A DNA stretch of 45,984 nt from an uncultured Lachnospiraceae bacterium (GTDB lineage Bacteria; Bacillota; Clostridia; Lachnospirales; Lachnospiraceae): contig CAMUXE010000017.1 in the NCBI GenBank assembly GCA_947164605.1, positions 1-45,984 of the forward strand, written 5' to 3'. Below, piece after piece: positions 1-9,035 of the stretch. Made by a program: the position numbers and the translations under genes. The first letter of the stretch is position 1. The number at the start of each line of letters is the position of its first letter. Below the pieces are notes generated by a model, which was given only the letters and a program-made list of their open reading frames with translations, had not been told where the DNA came from and made no database searches.

Positions 1-28
1 AATTGATTTGAAGATTTAGGAATTTAGA

Positions 29-96
29 GAATTTAGATAATTCAAGAATTTAGATGATTCAAGAATTTATAGAATTCAAGAATTTATAGAATTACA
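29..96. repeat. four tandem 17-bp AT-rich repeats
   Basis: Four consecutive 17-bp units (29-45, 46-62, 63-79, 80-96) follow the pattern GAATTTAKADRATTCAA, with the last unit diverging at its end. A looser partial unit precedes them. No coding potential is visible. The stretch 1-104 holds nothing else I can recognise. Confidence 0.75.
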
Positions 97-104
97 AATT
101 TAAG

Positions 105-201
105 GCCCCTTGCTATGTGCTTGGTGATATGTGCCCTTCTTACTGCTTCTTCAGTAAAGAGGATACATATCTGTCATAAGCGCGAGCAAGGGGCTTTTCT
201 T
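105..201 (+). ncRNA. long rod-like hairpin, small RNA or terminator
   Basis: The plus strand folds into one nearly continuous stem of about 90 nt. GCCCCTTGCT (106-115) pairs with AGCAAGGGGC (185-194), GTGCTT pairs with AAGCGC, and GATATGTG... pairs with ...ACATATC, with TTACTG/CAGTAA closing a six-base loop near 145. TTTTCTT follows at once. The fold could end a transcript entering from the left of the window, or be a stable small RNA itself. The GGAA tetraloop of SRP RNA is absent. The function is unknown. Confidence 0.5.
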
Positions 202-202
202 A

Positions 203-249
203 AAAAAAAGCTTGTGCAGCAGCTGAACCCCAGTTGCTGACACAAGCTT
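203..249 (-). terminator. rho-independent terminator of nadBC
   Basis: Read on the minus strand, AAGCTTGTGTCAGCAACTG pairs with CAGCTGCTGCACAAGCTT around a short GGGTT-type loop, and eight T residues follow. It lies about 45 bases past the nadC stop codon. No other gene fits between, so the operon ends at nadC. Confidence 0.85.
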
Positions 250-294
250 ATTTAGCATAAGAGCATATTGGTTTTAAATTATGATTGTGTCTAA

Positions 295-1146
295 TCAAAT
301 CTCATGTAAGTTCTTCATTGAGATATCCATGATAGGAGCTGAGTGGGTGAGGGCACCGGAAGAAACATAGTCAACGCCGATATCTGTGATGGCCTTGATG
401 TTCTCCTTTGTGATATTGCCTGAGCACTCTGTTTTAGCACGGCCGGCAATAAGCTCAACTGCTGCTCTCATGTCGTCGTGGGACATGTTGTCAAGCATGA
501 TGATGTCGGCACCAGCCTCTACGGCTTCCTTTACCATGTCGAGATTCTCAACTTCAACTTCTATTTTTCTGACAAATGGAGCGTATTCCTTGGCCATTTT
601 AACTGCAGCACTTACGCTGCCTGCAGCACCTATATGGTTGTCCTTTAAAAGCACTCCGTCAGAGAGGTTGTATCTGTGGTTGTGGCCACCGCCAACTGTT
701 ACAGCATATTTTTCGAAAAGACGGTTATTAGGTGTGGTCTTTCTTGTGTCGAGGAGCTGAGTCTTTGAACCCTCAAGAAGCTTAGCTACTGAATGGGTGT
801 ATGTTGCGATACCGCTCATTCTCTGCAAGTAGTTGAGAGCTGTTCTCTCGCCAGAGAGGAGAACTCTTATGTCACTCTTGATTGTGCCCATAAGCTGGCC
901 TTCTACGACAGAATCTCCATCTTTTACCTTCATGTCAAATTCGCTTGTCTCATCGAGAAGGGTAAAGACTCTCTTGAAAAATTCAAGACCACAGATGATA
1001 CCGTCCTGCTTGCAGATCAGGTCTACCTGACCAGGCTTTGCTGTAGGCATAACCGCATTGGTTGTGACATCTTCGCTTGTGATATCCTCGGCGAGCGCCT
1101 CAAGGATGTAGTGGTCTGCATTGAGTTTCATGTTAATTGGATCCAT
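295..1146 (-). CDS. nadC: nicotinate-nucleotide pyrophosphorylase
   Basis: Quinolinate phosphoribosyltransferase converts quinolinate and PRPP to nicotinate mononucleotide, the last step of de novo NAD precursor synthesis. The 283 residues match the usual family length. Visible motifs are DTRKTTP (about 133-139), GGGHNHR (152-158), KDNH (168-171) and the C-terminal SSGALTHS (262-269), which together line the quinolinate and phosphate sites. The ATG is preceded by AAAGGAG at a spacing of 5. It follows nadB in one transcript, across a 131-base repeat-filled gap, and ends at a strong terminator. nadA, the third gene of the pathway, is not in the window. Confidence 0.96.
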   Translation of the reverse strand: MDPINMKLNADHYILEALAEDITSEDVTTNAVMPTAKPGQVDLICKQDGIICGLEFFKRVFTLLDETSEFDMKVKDGDSVVEGQLMGTIKSDIRVLLSGERTALNYLQRMSGIATYTHSVAKLLEGSKTQLLDTRKTTPNNRLFEKYAVTVGGGHNHRYNLSDGVLLKDNHIGAAGSVSAAVKMAKEYAPFVRKIEVEVENLDMVKEAVEAGADIIMLDNMSHDDMRAAVELIAGRAKTECSGNITKENIKAITDIGVDYVSSGALTHSAPIMDISMKNLHEI

Positions 1147-1171
1147 TTTTTCTCCTTTGTGTCTGTATATA

Positions 1172-1280
1172 TCTTATTTGGAAAATCTTAGTTTATTTGG
1201 AAATCTAAGTTCATTTGGGAAATTCAGTTAATTAGGAAAATTCAGTTCATTGGGAAATCTTAGTTTATTTGAAAATCCTA
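1172..1280. repeat. degenerate 16-20 bp tandem repeats between nadC and nadB
   Basis: Six imperfect units of the type TTAGTTTATTTGGAAAATC follow each other and fill almost the whole gap between nadB and nadC. The last unit overlaps the nadB stop codon (TAG on the minus strand). Units differ by a few bases and in length (16-20). No stem-loop or second promoter is evident. Confidence 0.7.
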
Positions 1281-2657
1281 GTTGAGCAGGTCGTCCTTGT
1301 CGGCTTGGCTCTTATTGCGAATTTCAGTGAGCTTGCGCTGGCGTCTAATCTCAGAATTGAGAGAATAGCTGTAATCGCTCATAAGCTGATTGAAGTCGTA
1401 GTATTCTGAATCGACAATTGCGTCAAATGCTTTTTCTAAGCGGCCATCCTGGCAAGCTGCCTCGTAATCTTTTTTGTCATCTTCTCTGTCTTGGAGATGT
1501 CTGGCAGCTCTCTTGGCAAAGATGAGACTTTCAAGCAGGGAGTTGCTGGCAAGTCTGTTAGCTCCGTGAACTCCATTACATGATGTCTCGCCTGCTGCGT
1601 AGAGGCATGAAAGGCTAGTCTCTGAATTCATATCAACCTTTACACCACCCATAAAGTAGTGCTGGGCTGGGACTACAGGGATTGGCTTTACAGTACAATC
1701 GTAGCCTTCTTCAAGACATTTTTCGTATATATTAGGGAAGTGAGTTTTGATTTCTTCCTCTCCAAGTGGTCTCATATCAAGCCAGACATGGCTTGTGCCC
1801 TCTTTTGTCATTTCTGCTCTGATTGCAGCAGTAACTACATCTCTTGGCTGAAGTTCGTCAGTGAAGCGCTCACCCTTAGAGTTTATGAGCTTTGCACCCT
1901 CACCTCTCACTGATTCTGAGATTAAGAAACGTCTGCCTTTCTTGGTAGAGTAGAGAGTAGTTGGATGAATCTGGATATAATCTGGGTGCTCGAGGTCTAT
2001 ACCATGTTTGAGGGCTATGGCTAAGGCGTCGCCTGTGAGCTGTCTGAAATTGGTGCTGTGCTCGAAGAGTCCGCCAATTCCACCGCAGGCCCAGATTGTA
2101 AATGGAGCAGTGGCTGTCTTGATATCGCCGTTTGCATCCTTGTAGATAATTCCGTAACAGCGCTTGCTATCCTCGATGATATCAAGCATAGTAGTGTGCT
2201 CTAAGAGAGTTACATTGGAAAGCTTCTTAACTTGCTCATAGAGCTTGCTTGAGATTTCCTTGCCTGTTATATCCTCATGAAAGAGAATTCTTGGTGTGGA
2301 ATGGGCTCCTTCTCTAGTAAAAGCAAGACTTCCATCTTTTTCTTTTTCGAAATCAACTCCGAAGTTTATAAGATCTCTGATTGTTTCTTTTGATGAAGAA
2401 ATCATTATGTCTACAGCCTGAGGGTTGTTTTCAAAGTGACCAGCTCTCATTGTGTCTTGGTAATAGTTGTCATAATCCTTGTCGTCTTTTAAGACACAGA
2501 TGCCTCCTTGAGCCAGGAAAGAATCACTTTCTTCAACTGTCTCTTTTGAGAGCATTAAAATCTTTAAATTGCTAGGCAGGTTCAATGCCGCATACATACC
2601 TGAAACGCCGGTGCCGACGATAATTACGTCGACATTCAGATTGTTTGATAATTTCAT
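1278..2657 (-). CDS. nadB: L-aspartate oxidase
   Basis: A flavoenzyme that oxidises L-aspartate to iminoaspartate for quinolinate synthesis. The N-terminus has the FAD-binding fold with GTGVSG (15-20) and LAQGGI (about 48-53). REGAHSTPRI (115-124), IQIHPT, SESVRGEGA, a product-site HYFMGGVKVD and the C-terminal FAD motif AAGETSCNGVHGANRLASNSL are all present. At 459 residues it is shorter than the roughly 540-residue proteobacterial enzyme, mainly in the C-terminal helical tail. It is the first gene of nadB-nadC. GAGGACCT precedes the ATG. A succinate dehydrogenase flavoprotein is unlikely given the nadC neighbour and the absence of other Sdh subunits. Confidence 0.95.
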   Translation of the reverse strand: MKLSNNLNVDVIIVGTGVSGMYAALNLPSNLKILMLSKETVEESDSFLAQGGICVLKDDKDYDNYYQDTMRAGHFENNPQAVDIMISSSKETIRDLINFGVDFEKEKDGSLAFTREGAHSTPRILFHEDITGKEISSKLYEQVKKLSNVTLLEHTTMLDIIEDSKRCYGIIYKDANGDIKTATAPFTIWACGGIGGLFEHSTNFRQLTGDALAIALKHGIDLEHPDYIQIHPTTLYSTKKGRRFLISESVRGEGAKLINSKGERFTDELQPRDVVTAAIRAEMTKEGTSHVWLDMRPLGEEEIKTHFPNIYEKCLEEGYDCTVKPIPVVPAQHYFMGGVKVDMNSETSLSCLYAAGETSCNGVHGANRLASNSLLESLIFAKRAARHLQDREDDKKDYEAACQDGRLEKAFDAIVDSEYYDFNQLMSDYSYSLNSEIRRQRKLTEIRNKSQADKDDLLN

Positions 2658-2718
2658 AATTTAGGTCCTCATTGAATGCTAATGGTCATATTGACTATAT
2701 AGCCTGATAATTGATATG

Positions 2719-2747
2719 ATTTTAGCACAAAAAGCTTATACTTACAA
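2719..2747 (-). promoter_or_regulatory. sigma-70 type promoter of nadBC
   Basis: On the minus strand TTGTAA (2742-2747) and TAAAAT (2719-2724) are separated by exactly 17 bases, about 60 bases upstream of the nadB start. The -35 box abuts the stop codon of the upstream methyltransferase gene. Confidence 0.6.
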
Positions 2748-3641
2748 TTATTTTCCGACAAATCTGCCTGATGCTCCGCATGGGAGTACGAGGTCGGTTC
2801 CGGCTACTGGCAAGCCCACTTCGTCTGATTCTACATAACCGTCAAAATCTGACAGAGCGGTTTTTAACATATAGGTTAGCACTGCAGGCTGAAGTCCTGT
2901 TGTGTATGAATTTACAAGGAAGAAAAGGGCTTTGTCGCTAAGAATCTTAGCACAGTCCTTGATTAGAGGATAAACTGCATCTTCAATCTTCCAGATTTCG
3001 CCTTTAGGTCCCCTTCCATATGAAGGAGGGTCCATGATTATGGCATCGTACTTATTGCCACGGCGTATCTCTCTTTGTACAAATTTGCCGCAATCATCAA
3101 CCAACCAGCGAACTTTAGCCATGCTAAGGCCTGAAGAATCAGCATTTTCCTTGGCCCAGTTCACCATGCCCTTTGATGCATCGACGTGGGTTACTTGTGC
3201 ACCTGCTGCAAGGGCTGCAAGTGTGGCGCCGCCTGTGTAGGCGAAAAGGTTTAAAACTTTAATCTCACGGTTTGGATTCTTCTTCTTGGCAGCTATGATT
3301 AAATCTGAGAACCAGTCCCAGTTTGCAGCCTGCTCAGGAAAGAGACCTGTATGCTTGAAACTGAATGGCTTTAAGTTGAACTTGAGGGGAGCTTCTACAT
3401 GAGGCAATTTGTAGCTTATCTGCCACTGGCTTGGAAGGTCAAAAAATTCCCATTCGCCGCCTCCTTTTGAAGAACGGTGATAGTGGGCGTTTGGCCTTGA
3501 CCAGCCCTTTTTATCTTTTGGAGTATCCCATATTACCTGTGGGTCTGGACGAACCAAGGTGTAAGGGCCCCATTTCTCGAGCTTTTCGCCACTTGATGTA
3601 TCTAGAACGGTATAATCTTTCCAATTGCTAGCTATGAACAT
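2748..3641 (-). CDS. SAM-dependent methyltransferase, RlmI/COG1092-like
   Basis: A class I methyltransferase. NLFAYTGGATLA (131-142) is the SAM-binding glycine loop, DASKGM (154-159) carries the acidic ribose-binding position and MDPPSYGRG (203-211) is the catalytic-site motif. The order of motifs is that of the RlmI-like family, which methylates cytosine C5 in 23S rRNA, but the N-terminal PUA domain of RlmI itself is absent and the first 100 residues are a different region. The family is therefore clear and the RNA target is not. It stands alone on the minus strand upstream of nadB and is divergent from the gene at 3899. AAAGAGA precedes the ATG. Confidence 0.85.
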   Translation of the reverse strand: MFIASNWKDYTVLDTSSGEKLEKWGPYTLVRPDPQVIWDTPKDKKGWSRPNAHYHRSSKGGGEWEFFDLPSQWQISYKLPHVEAPLKFNLKPFSFKHTGLFPEQAANWDWFSDLIIAAKKKNPNREIKVLNLFAYTGGATLAALAAGAQVTHVDASKGMVNWAKENADSSGLSMAKVRWLVDDCGKFVQREIRRGNKYDAIIMDPPSYGRGPKGEIWKIEDAVYPLIKDCAKILSDKALFFLVNSYTTGLQPAVLTYMLKTALSDFDGYVESDEVGLPVAGTDLVLPCGASGRFVGK

Positions 3642-3738
3642 ATCAATCTCTTTTCATATTTAAATGTAGTATTCAAACCTCTCCAGGTTTTTCTTATCCC
3701 TAAGAATAGCACATAATGAACAAATAGTGAACAGCTAC

Positions 3739-3898
3739 TTGACATAATATTAACAAATATAATAAAATTAGTAATATATATGGATTTTTTTAGGACGCGC
3801 CCTGAATGACGTGTGATGGACCTGCGCGGGAAGTGAGTAATGCCCGTGTTAGAAAGAAGTGGCTGCGATAAGAAGATGCAGCAGAAGAGTGAGGTATT
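3739..3898 (+). promoter_or_regulatory. putative promoter and GC-rich leader
   Basis: TTGACA at 3739-3744 and TATAAT at 3758-3763 are both perfect boxes, but only 13 bases apart, so the functional -10 may be TAATAA (3760-3765). Bases 3790-3898 are much richer in G and C than the flanks and could form a structured leader (for example CGGG 3827-3830 with CCCG 3842-3845). I recognise no riboswitch class. Confidence 0.35.
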
Positions 3899-4699
3899 AT
3901 GAAGAAACAGAAGTATGAGTATGATCTTATGTCTATCAGTGACACAAGAACAGGCCTGATTGATCTTCAGGCTTATCAGAGCTCAGTGGAGGACCACGCA
4001 AGAGAGGGTTGGAAGCTCCACACAGTTTTCAGAGGAGGTACTGGTGCAGCTAATGCAACAGGAGTTCCTACAGGTCAGTCAGTATTGGTATTTGAGAGAC
4101 CAATCAGATCAGCAGGAGATGTAAAGAATTTCATGACTGACACTTTAAGCCAGCAGATGGCTATTGACAACATCACAGTAAGATTTATCCGTGCACAGAA
4201 GCTTACAGCACAGTTCTTACTTAAGATGCGCAAGGACAGAGAGATGACAGCTATCAACATCGACGTTGAGGTTAAGGATAAGTTCTCTGGCTCACACAAG
4301 TATCAGAACGTAATATTGGGTAGTTTTGAGGAAGAGGCAGACTATCTTGTATCAGATGAGATTGATGTAACTGATGCAAAGTCTGTATATAACATCATCA
4401 AGGAAGTTACTCTTAAGATAAATGAGTATGTTGATGATCAGGGTTATCACAAGGGAAGCGCTGATCTCTACAAGCTCAAGGAGACAGACACTAAGCTTTC
4501 TGTTATGGATGTAATAGAGACACTTGGAAGCTCTAAGGAGATTTACGAGTATTTGGCAAAGCTTAGCATTACTAACAAGAATCTTTCTGGCGCAGTTGAC
4601 TTGATGCAGGGTCAGGTTGAGATTGAGGAGAGATACGGAAATCACAAGGAGCAGAGCGTTATGCAGCTCAAGAGATATTTCGAAGCTAATCCAATGTAA
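3899..4699 (+). CDS. DUF4177-like hypothetical protein
   Basis: A 266-residue soluble protein with no signal peptide or membrane segment. The first 60 residues resemble DUF4177-type proteins: a YEYDLMSI start, then a helix ending in HAREGWKLHTVF. The remainder is mixed alpha/beta with an EEEADYLVSDEIDVTDAKSVY stretch and is unknown to me. SD GAGTGAGG lies before the ATG. It is monocistronic, between a long leader and a terminator at 4840. The function is unknown. Confidence 0.75.
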   Translation: MKKQKYEYDLMSISDTRTGLIDLQAYQSSVEDHAREGWKLHTVFRGGTGAANATGVPTGQSVLVFERPIRSAGDVKNFMTDTLSQQMAIDNITVRFIRAQKLTAQFLLKMRKDREMTAINIDVEVKDKFSGSHKYQNVILGSFEEEADYLVSDEIDVTDAKSVYNIIKEVTLKINEYVDDQGYHKGSADLYKLKETDTKLSVMDVIETLGSSKEIYEYLAKLSITNKNLSGAVDLMQGQVEIEERYGNHKEQSVMQLKRYFEANPM

Positions 4700-4839
4700 T
4701 ATTATAGGCTAATGTTATATTGTAATCTTATGTTGCAATCTAATATAAGATATTATAAGAAGCTATTAAAATGATATTAGAAACCGGTGGGTAGTGATTC
4801 CAGCATGAATTATGGGATGCCGGATATTTAAGACTTAGA

Positions 4840-4873
4840 CAGGCTGTGTGGCAATTGCTGCACAGCCTTTTTC
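4840..4873 (+). terminator. rho-independent terminator
   Basis: AGGCTGTGTGGC and GCTGCACAGCCT form a stem around AATT, followed by TTTTTC. It lies 140 bases after the gene at 3899. Between them (4700-4839) I see only AT-rich, partly self-complementary sequence. Confidence 0.8.
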
Positions 4874-4951
4874 TTGGCCTGATTTTCGCCTGACTATTTC
4901 CTTAAGATGTCCATTTTTTCTTAATTTGGATAGTTTTGTAATATAATTTTA

Positions 4952-4960
4952 TGATATAAT
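4952..4960 (+). promoter_or_regulatory. extended -10 element
   Basis: TGATATAAT matches the extended -10 pattern TGnTATAAT and sits about 38 bases before the DHH gene start. No convincing -35 box lies at the proper distance, which fits an extended -10 promoter. Confidence 0.5.
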
Positions 4961-4997
4961 TATTTCAAATTTATATTGTGAGCATGGAGGGCTTGAA

Positions 4998-5927
4998 ATG
5001 GGACGTTTAGTTACACGAAGCGATTTTGATGGACTTGTATGTGCTATGATTCTTAAGGAATTGGGCAAGGTGGATGATATTAAGTTTGTACACCCTAAGG
5101 ATGTGCAGGATGGCAAGGTTGACATCAATTCTGATGATATCACGACCAATCTTCCTTTTGATGCACGAGTTGGCATAGCATTTGACCATCACGAGTCAGA
5201 GCTTTTGCGCCTTAAGGAGCAGGGAATAGATCCTGCCGGCAAATATATTATTGACCCAGATGCTAAGTCTGCAGCTAGAGTTGTCTATGACTATTACGGC
5301 GGAGAGGCGGCCCTGCCAAGAATTTCCAAGGAACTTATGGAAGCTGTAGATAAGGGCGACAGTGCAGGCTTTTCTAGAGATGAGATTCTTGACCCTAAGG
5401 GTTGGGTTCTTCTCAACTTTATTATGGACGCTAGAACAGGTCTTGGCAGATTCCATGATTTTAGAATATCAAACTATGATCTTATGATGGAACTTATCGA
5501 TTATTGCCTAAAGCACAGCATTGACCAGATTCTTGAACTGCCTGATGTAAAGGAGAGAGTTGATCTCTACTTTGAGCAGCAGGAAAAGTTTAAGGAACAG
5601 CTCAAGAGAATAGTCAAGGTTGATGAAAACGTAGCTATCATTGATTTGAGAGCGGAAGAGACTATTTATGCAGGCAACAGATTCTATGTATATGCCATGT
5701 ATCCTGAGACCAATATTTCTATGCATGTGGCCTGGGGCTTTAAGAAACAGAACACTGCAGTTATGATTGGTAAGTCTATTATCAACAAGACCAGCAAGGT
5801 TAACATTGGCGACCTTTGCCTTGAATACGGTGGCGGCGGTCATGCAAATGCAGGTACTTGCCAGCTTGATAATGATAAGGTTGATGGAGAGCTCCCTAAT
5901 ATTATTGCAAGACTTAAGGAAAATTAA
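4998..5927 (+). CDS. DHH/DHHA1 family phosphoesterase
   Basis: A metal-dependent phosphoesterase of the DHH superfamily. DFDG (9-12) is motif I, FDHHE (62-66) is the DHH signature, and the C-terminal DHHA1 substrate domain ends with GGGGHANAGT (278-287). The 309 residues fit NrnA-like or exopolyphosphatase-like stand-alone enzymes, which cleave short oligonucleotides, pAp, or linear or cyclic dinucleotides. The sequence alone does not settle the substrate. The ATG follows AGCATGGAGGG. It is probably transcribed alone. A pGpG-degrading role would be relevant to the HD-GYP protein 27 kb away, but that is inference. Confidence 0.85.
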   Translation: MGRLVTRSDFDGLVCAMILKELGKVDDIKFVHPKDVQDGKVDINSDDITTNLPFDARVGIAFDHHESELLRLKEQGIDPAGKYIIDPDAKSAARVVYDYYGGEAALPRISKELMEAVDKGDSAGFSRDEILDPKGWVLLNFIMDARTGLGRFHDFRISNYDLMMELIDYCLKHSIDQILELPDVKERVDLYFEQQEKFKEQLKRIVKVDENVAIIDLRAEETIYAGNRFYVYAMYPETNISMHVAWGFKKQNTAVMIGKSIINKTSKVNIGDLCLEYGGGGHANAGTCQLDNDKVDGELPNIIARLKEN

Positions 5928-5996
5928 GTCAATCTTTACTATCTTATTCTTTTGTGTTAATATTTAATAACTATATTTATCTTTGGGGGTTACAGT

Positions 5997-8900
5997 ATGA
6001 TCTGTCCTAAATGTGGAAGTCAGTGCGAAGATGGTGCTTGGATATGTCGTGGATGTGGCACTTTCTTGGGCAACTTTACAAAAACTGACAATCAAGGTGG
6101 ACAATCGAATAATAATGATGATTTTAACAAGTTGCTGAAACTTAGCATTGGCTCTGAGCATGTTGACAGCTCGCCTTTTGACGATTTGTCTGCTAGCAGC
6201 AAGAGCGATGGGGACAAGGACATATTTGCCCAGATGCTTGAAAATTCAGTTTCCAGTGTTAAATTTGATTTTGATAATTATTATAGCCCTGATTTAAGTG
6301 AGTCTGATTCAAGCGAGTCTGTTGAGGAACTTGCTTTGCAAGACGACTTGCCTTCTGTTGGAGAAACATCTGTTGAAGAGCCATCTGTTGGGGGACTTTC
6401 GTTTGGAGAGTCTCTATTTGGTGAGCCTTCACTTGGGACATCTTCGCATGGGGCATCTTCACTTGAAGAGTCAAGCTTATTGGAGCCTTCCCCTGTGGAA
6501 AGTTCGGATTTGTTTTCAAGCCCAGCTGAATCGCTGACTTCGGATGCCTTGGCAAGCCGGAATCAATCTCAGACATCAGACATTTTTTCTGCTTCTGATG
6601 AGTCTCAGAGCCCAGAAGCTGACGATGATTATGAAGAGCTTGAATTAGAAGAAATTGATCTTGATGATATCGATTTTGATGAAAGCAATTCTGATGAAGC
6701 TGCTTCCGAAGCTAGTTCTGAATCTGCTTCTGAATCAGCTGACTCTGGTATATCACATAATAAGGAAGGCCTTAACTTGGATTCAGCGCCTGTAAATGAG
6801 GATTCTGAAGACGAAGATAAAGAAAATAAAGAGAATAAAGCTTTGGACATAAGCCAAATTGATGTTGGCTTTGAACCTAAGAATTCTGATATAGAAGATA
6901 TTATGAATGCCTTGGATGATGGAGAAGATGATTTTGATATATCGCTCCTTGACCCAGCTACCAGCAGTGATAAAAAAGCAGATGCCAAAGTTGAAACTGC
7001 GAACGAGGCAGAAACTAAGGCTGAAACAGAACTTGAAACTGTGAATGAGGCAGAAACTAAGGCTGAAACAGAACTTGATCTAGTGCCAGAGGATAAGGCT
7101 GTAGTTGAAACAGAGCCTGAAATTGAAATAGAGGATGAAGCTGAACCTGAGATCGAAATTGAAGCAGAAGCAGAGCCTGAGATTGTAGTTGAAGCAGAAC
7201 CTGAAATTGAGACTGAGTCTGAAGCAGAACCTGAAATTACAGTTGAAGCAGAGCCTGAAATTGCAGTTGAGGATGAAGCTGAAAGAGCCTTGGATTCTGA
7301 GCAGGAAACAGCGGAGAATCATGGCCTTGAAATAGCTTCGGAAAAAGTATCAGATTTAGGCACTATTATTATAGAAGAAACTCAGTCAGATTTGAGTGCT
7401 GATATAGAAACAAAGACCGAAATTGAGCCATTTGCTCTTGATTTAAACCTTGAAAATAAGGAAGAGGCAAAGGCTGAGGAAAAGCAAGCTGAGGCTGAGG
7501 AAGAAGTAGATGCTCTTAAGATTGAGAAAGCAGAGCCTATCGATGAGCCAGAGGTAGAGCAGACTGAGCCAATAGAGGCAGTTGATGAGTCGGCGGCAGA
7601 GAATACTGAGCCAATAGAGGCAGTTGATGAGGCGAAGCAGACTGAGAAAGCAGAGCCTGTCGATGAGCCGAAGTCAGAACAAGAAGAGTCTGAGAAAGAG
7701 TCTAAGAATGACTCTGATGACGACTCTGATAATGATGAGGGTAATGATATACTTGATTTTCTAGAAGCTGCTGATGAAGAAGATGATGATGATTTAGAAC
7801 TTGACATGCTTCAGGTAACTGAGGTTGATCAGAAACCAGACCTGATTAACATGTCCAATCTAAGAGAGCTTTGCTCTAAGTCTGAATCTAAAGAAGAGAA
7901 GAAAAAGAAGAGGCACATCGATATAAGGATAATTATAGCAGCATTTGCCATAGTGCTAGTTGCTTTGGTTAGCTTTATATATTCAATAGTTTCTAAGGGC
8001 GAGGCGATTTCGGATTACAAGCAGCAGGCTGTTAAGTATGTGAGGGCCTTGGAACTTGGTAATTATAATGAGGCTTATTCTTATGTGGATACTATGGGCA
8101 ATGAGATGCTTACTCTTGAAGCTTTTCAGAACAGCCACAGTACTAAAGAAATAAAGCAGTTGATAAATATCAAAACTACCAGCGATTCACTTGAAGATGG
8201 TGAGCTTGTGACAATTGTTTACAATTATTCTGATTCTGGAAGTGGTGCCAAGAAGGTTAAACTTAAAACTCAGGATAAGAAGTATTTCATGTTCTTTAAT
8301 CAGTATAAGGTAAATATTGAAGATGAACTTGTTAAAAATGTACTTGTCAGAGCACCTTCTGGTACGGATCTTTATATCAATAACAAGAAGGTTGATTCCA
8401 AATACATAACTCATGAGATGGGTTCGCTGTCAGGATATGTTTATTACAAGATTCCTGCTCTCTTTAGAGGCAACAATGAAATTAAGATTGCGGGAGAGAA
8501 TGTTGAGAACTATATAAAGAATGTAGATATTCAGAGCGACGAGCAGGCTGAGTATATTGCAATCTCTGATATAATGCTTAACAGTGACATGGTTTCTAAT
8601 TTGCAGGACAAGGCAATCAGTGACTTGAACACAATCAAGGATGCTGGCCTGGCAAACAAGAGTTTTGATCAGATTAAGGGACTCTTTGTGGAGGACACAA
8701 CATCAAAGTTTGAGTACACATACAGAGACTTTGTTATAAATTCTCTTCACTCTAATAGCAAAGAGGTTTCTTCTTTAAATATTACAGTTGCATCTTCGAG
8801 AATCAGAAATACTGATTACTCGGTAAATGTAGATAATAACCTTACCTTGTCGGTTGAGCTTTCATATACTATGGAAGGAACAATCACTGCAAAAGGAACA

Positions 8901-9014
8901 GGATCCAATAGCAGACCTGCCAAGGGAAGTTCGACAAATGCAAAAATCACCTACAGCTATACAAATGGCAAGTGGTTGATATCAGATTGGAATATCTCAT
9001 TGGAGATAAGTTGA
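5997..9014 (+). CDS. zinc-ribbon membrane protein with long acidic linker (TcaA-like layout)
   Basis: The 1005-residue protein starts with a zinc ribbon (CPKCGSQCEDGAWICRGCG, four cysteines in two pairs). Roughly 600 residues of low-complexity Ser/Glu/Asp-rich linker follow, with Glu-Pro repeats around residues 360-430. One membrane helix lies at about 642-665, and then comes a folded extracytoplasmic part of some 340 residues. This zinc-ribbon, single-helix, outer-domain plan is that of TcaA/YvbJ-type proteins, which lack so large a linker. The topology predicts a cytoplasmic ribbon and acidic arm and an external C-terminus. The function is unknown; a cell envelope role is inference. GGGGG precedes the ATG. 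Confidence 0.7.
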   Translation: MICPKCGSQCEDGAWICRGCGTFLGNFTKTDNQGGQSNNNDDFNKLLKLSIGSEHVDSSPFDDLSASSKSDGDKDIFAQMLENSVSSVKFDFDNYYSPDLSESDSSESVEELALQDDLPSVGETSVEEPSVGGLSFGESLFGEPSLGTSSHGASSLEESSLLEPSPVESSDLFSSPAESLTSDALASRNQSQTSDIFSASDESQSPEADDDYEELELEEIDLDDIDFDESNSDEAASEASSESASESADSGISHNKEGLNLDSAPVNEDSEDEDKENKENKALDISQIDVGFEPKNSDIEDIMNALDDGEDDFDISLLDPATSSDKKADAKVETANEAETKAETELETVNEAETKAETELDLVPEDKAVVETEPEIEIEDEAEPEIEIEAEAEPEIVVEAEPEIETESEAEPEITVEAEPEIAVEDEAERALDSEQETAENHGLEIASEKVSDLGTIIIEETQSDLSADIETKTEIEPFALDLNLENKEEAKAEEKQAEAEEEVDALKIEKAEPIDEPEVEQTEPIEAVDESAAENTEPIEAVDEAKQTEKAEPVDEPKSEQEESEKESKNDSDDDSDNDEGNDILDFLEAADEEDDDDLELDMLQVTEVDQKPDLINMSNLRELCSKSESKEEKKKKRHIDIRIIIAAFAIVLVALVSFIYSIVSKGEAISDYKQQAVKYVRALELGNYNEAYSYVDTMGNEMLTLEAFQNSHSTKEIKQLINIKTTSDSLEDGELVTIVYNYSDSGSGAKKVKLKTQDKKYFMFFNQYKVNIEDELVKNVLVRAPSGTDLYINNKKVDSKYITHEMGSLSGYVYYKIPALFRGNNEIKIAGENVENYIKNVDIQSDEQAEYIAISDIMLNSDMVSNLQDKAISDLNTIKDAGLANKSFDQIKGLFVEDTTSKFEYTYRDFVINSLHSNSKEVSSLNITVASSRIRNTDYSVNVDNNLTLSVELSYTMEGTITAKGTGSNSRPAKGSSTNAKITYSYTNGKWLISDWNISLEIS

Positions 9015-9035
9015 TAATTAAATAAGTTGATTGAT

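Noticed and set aside
29-96. CRISPR array
   Set aside because: Units follow each other directly without spacers, and no cas genes are present.
105-194. Bacterial signal recognition particle RNA
   Set aside because: Size and rod shape fit, but the GGAA tetraloop and the conserved asymmetric loop of the SRP core are absent on both strands.
6259-7807. Minus-strand open frames opposite the acidic linker
   Set aside because: Ser/Phe-rich antisense shadows of the Glu/Ser codon repeats, with no ribosome sites.
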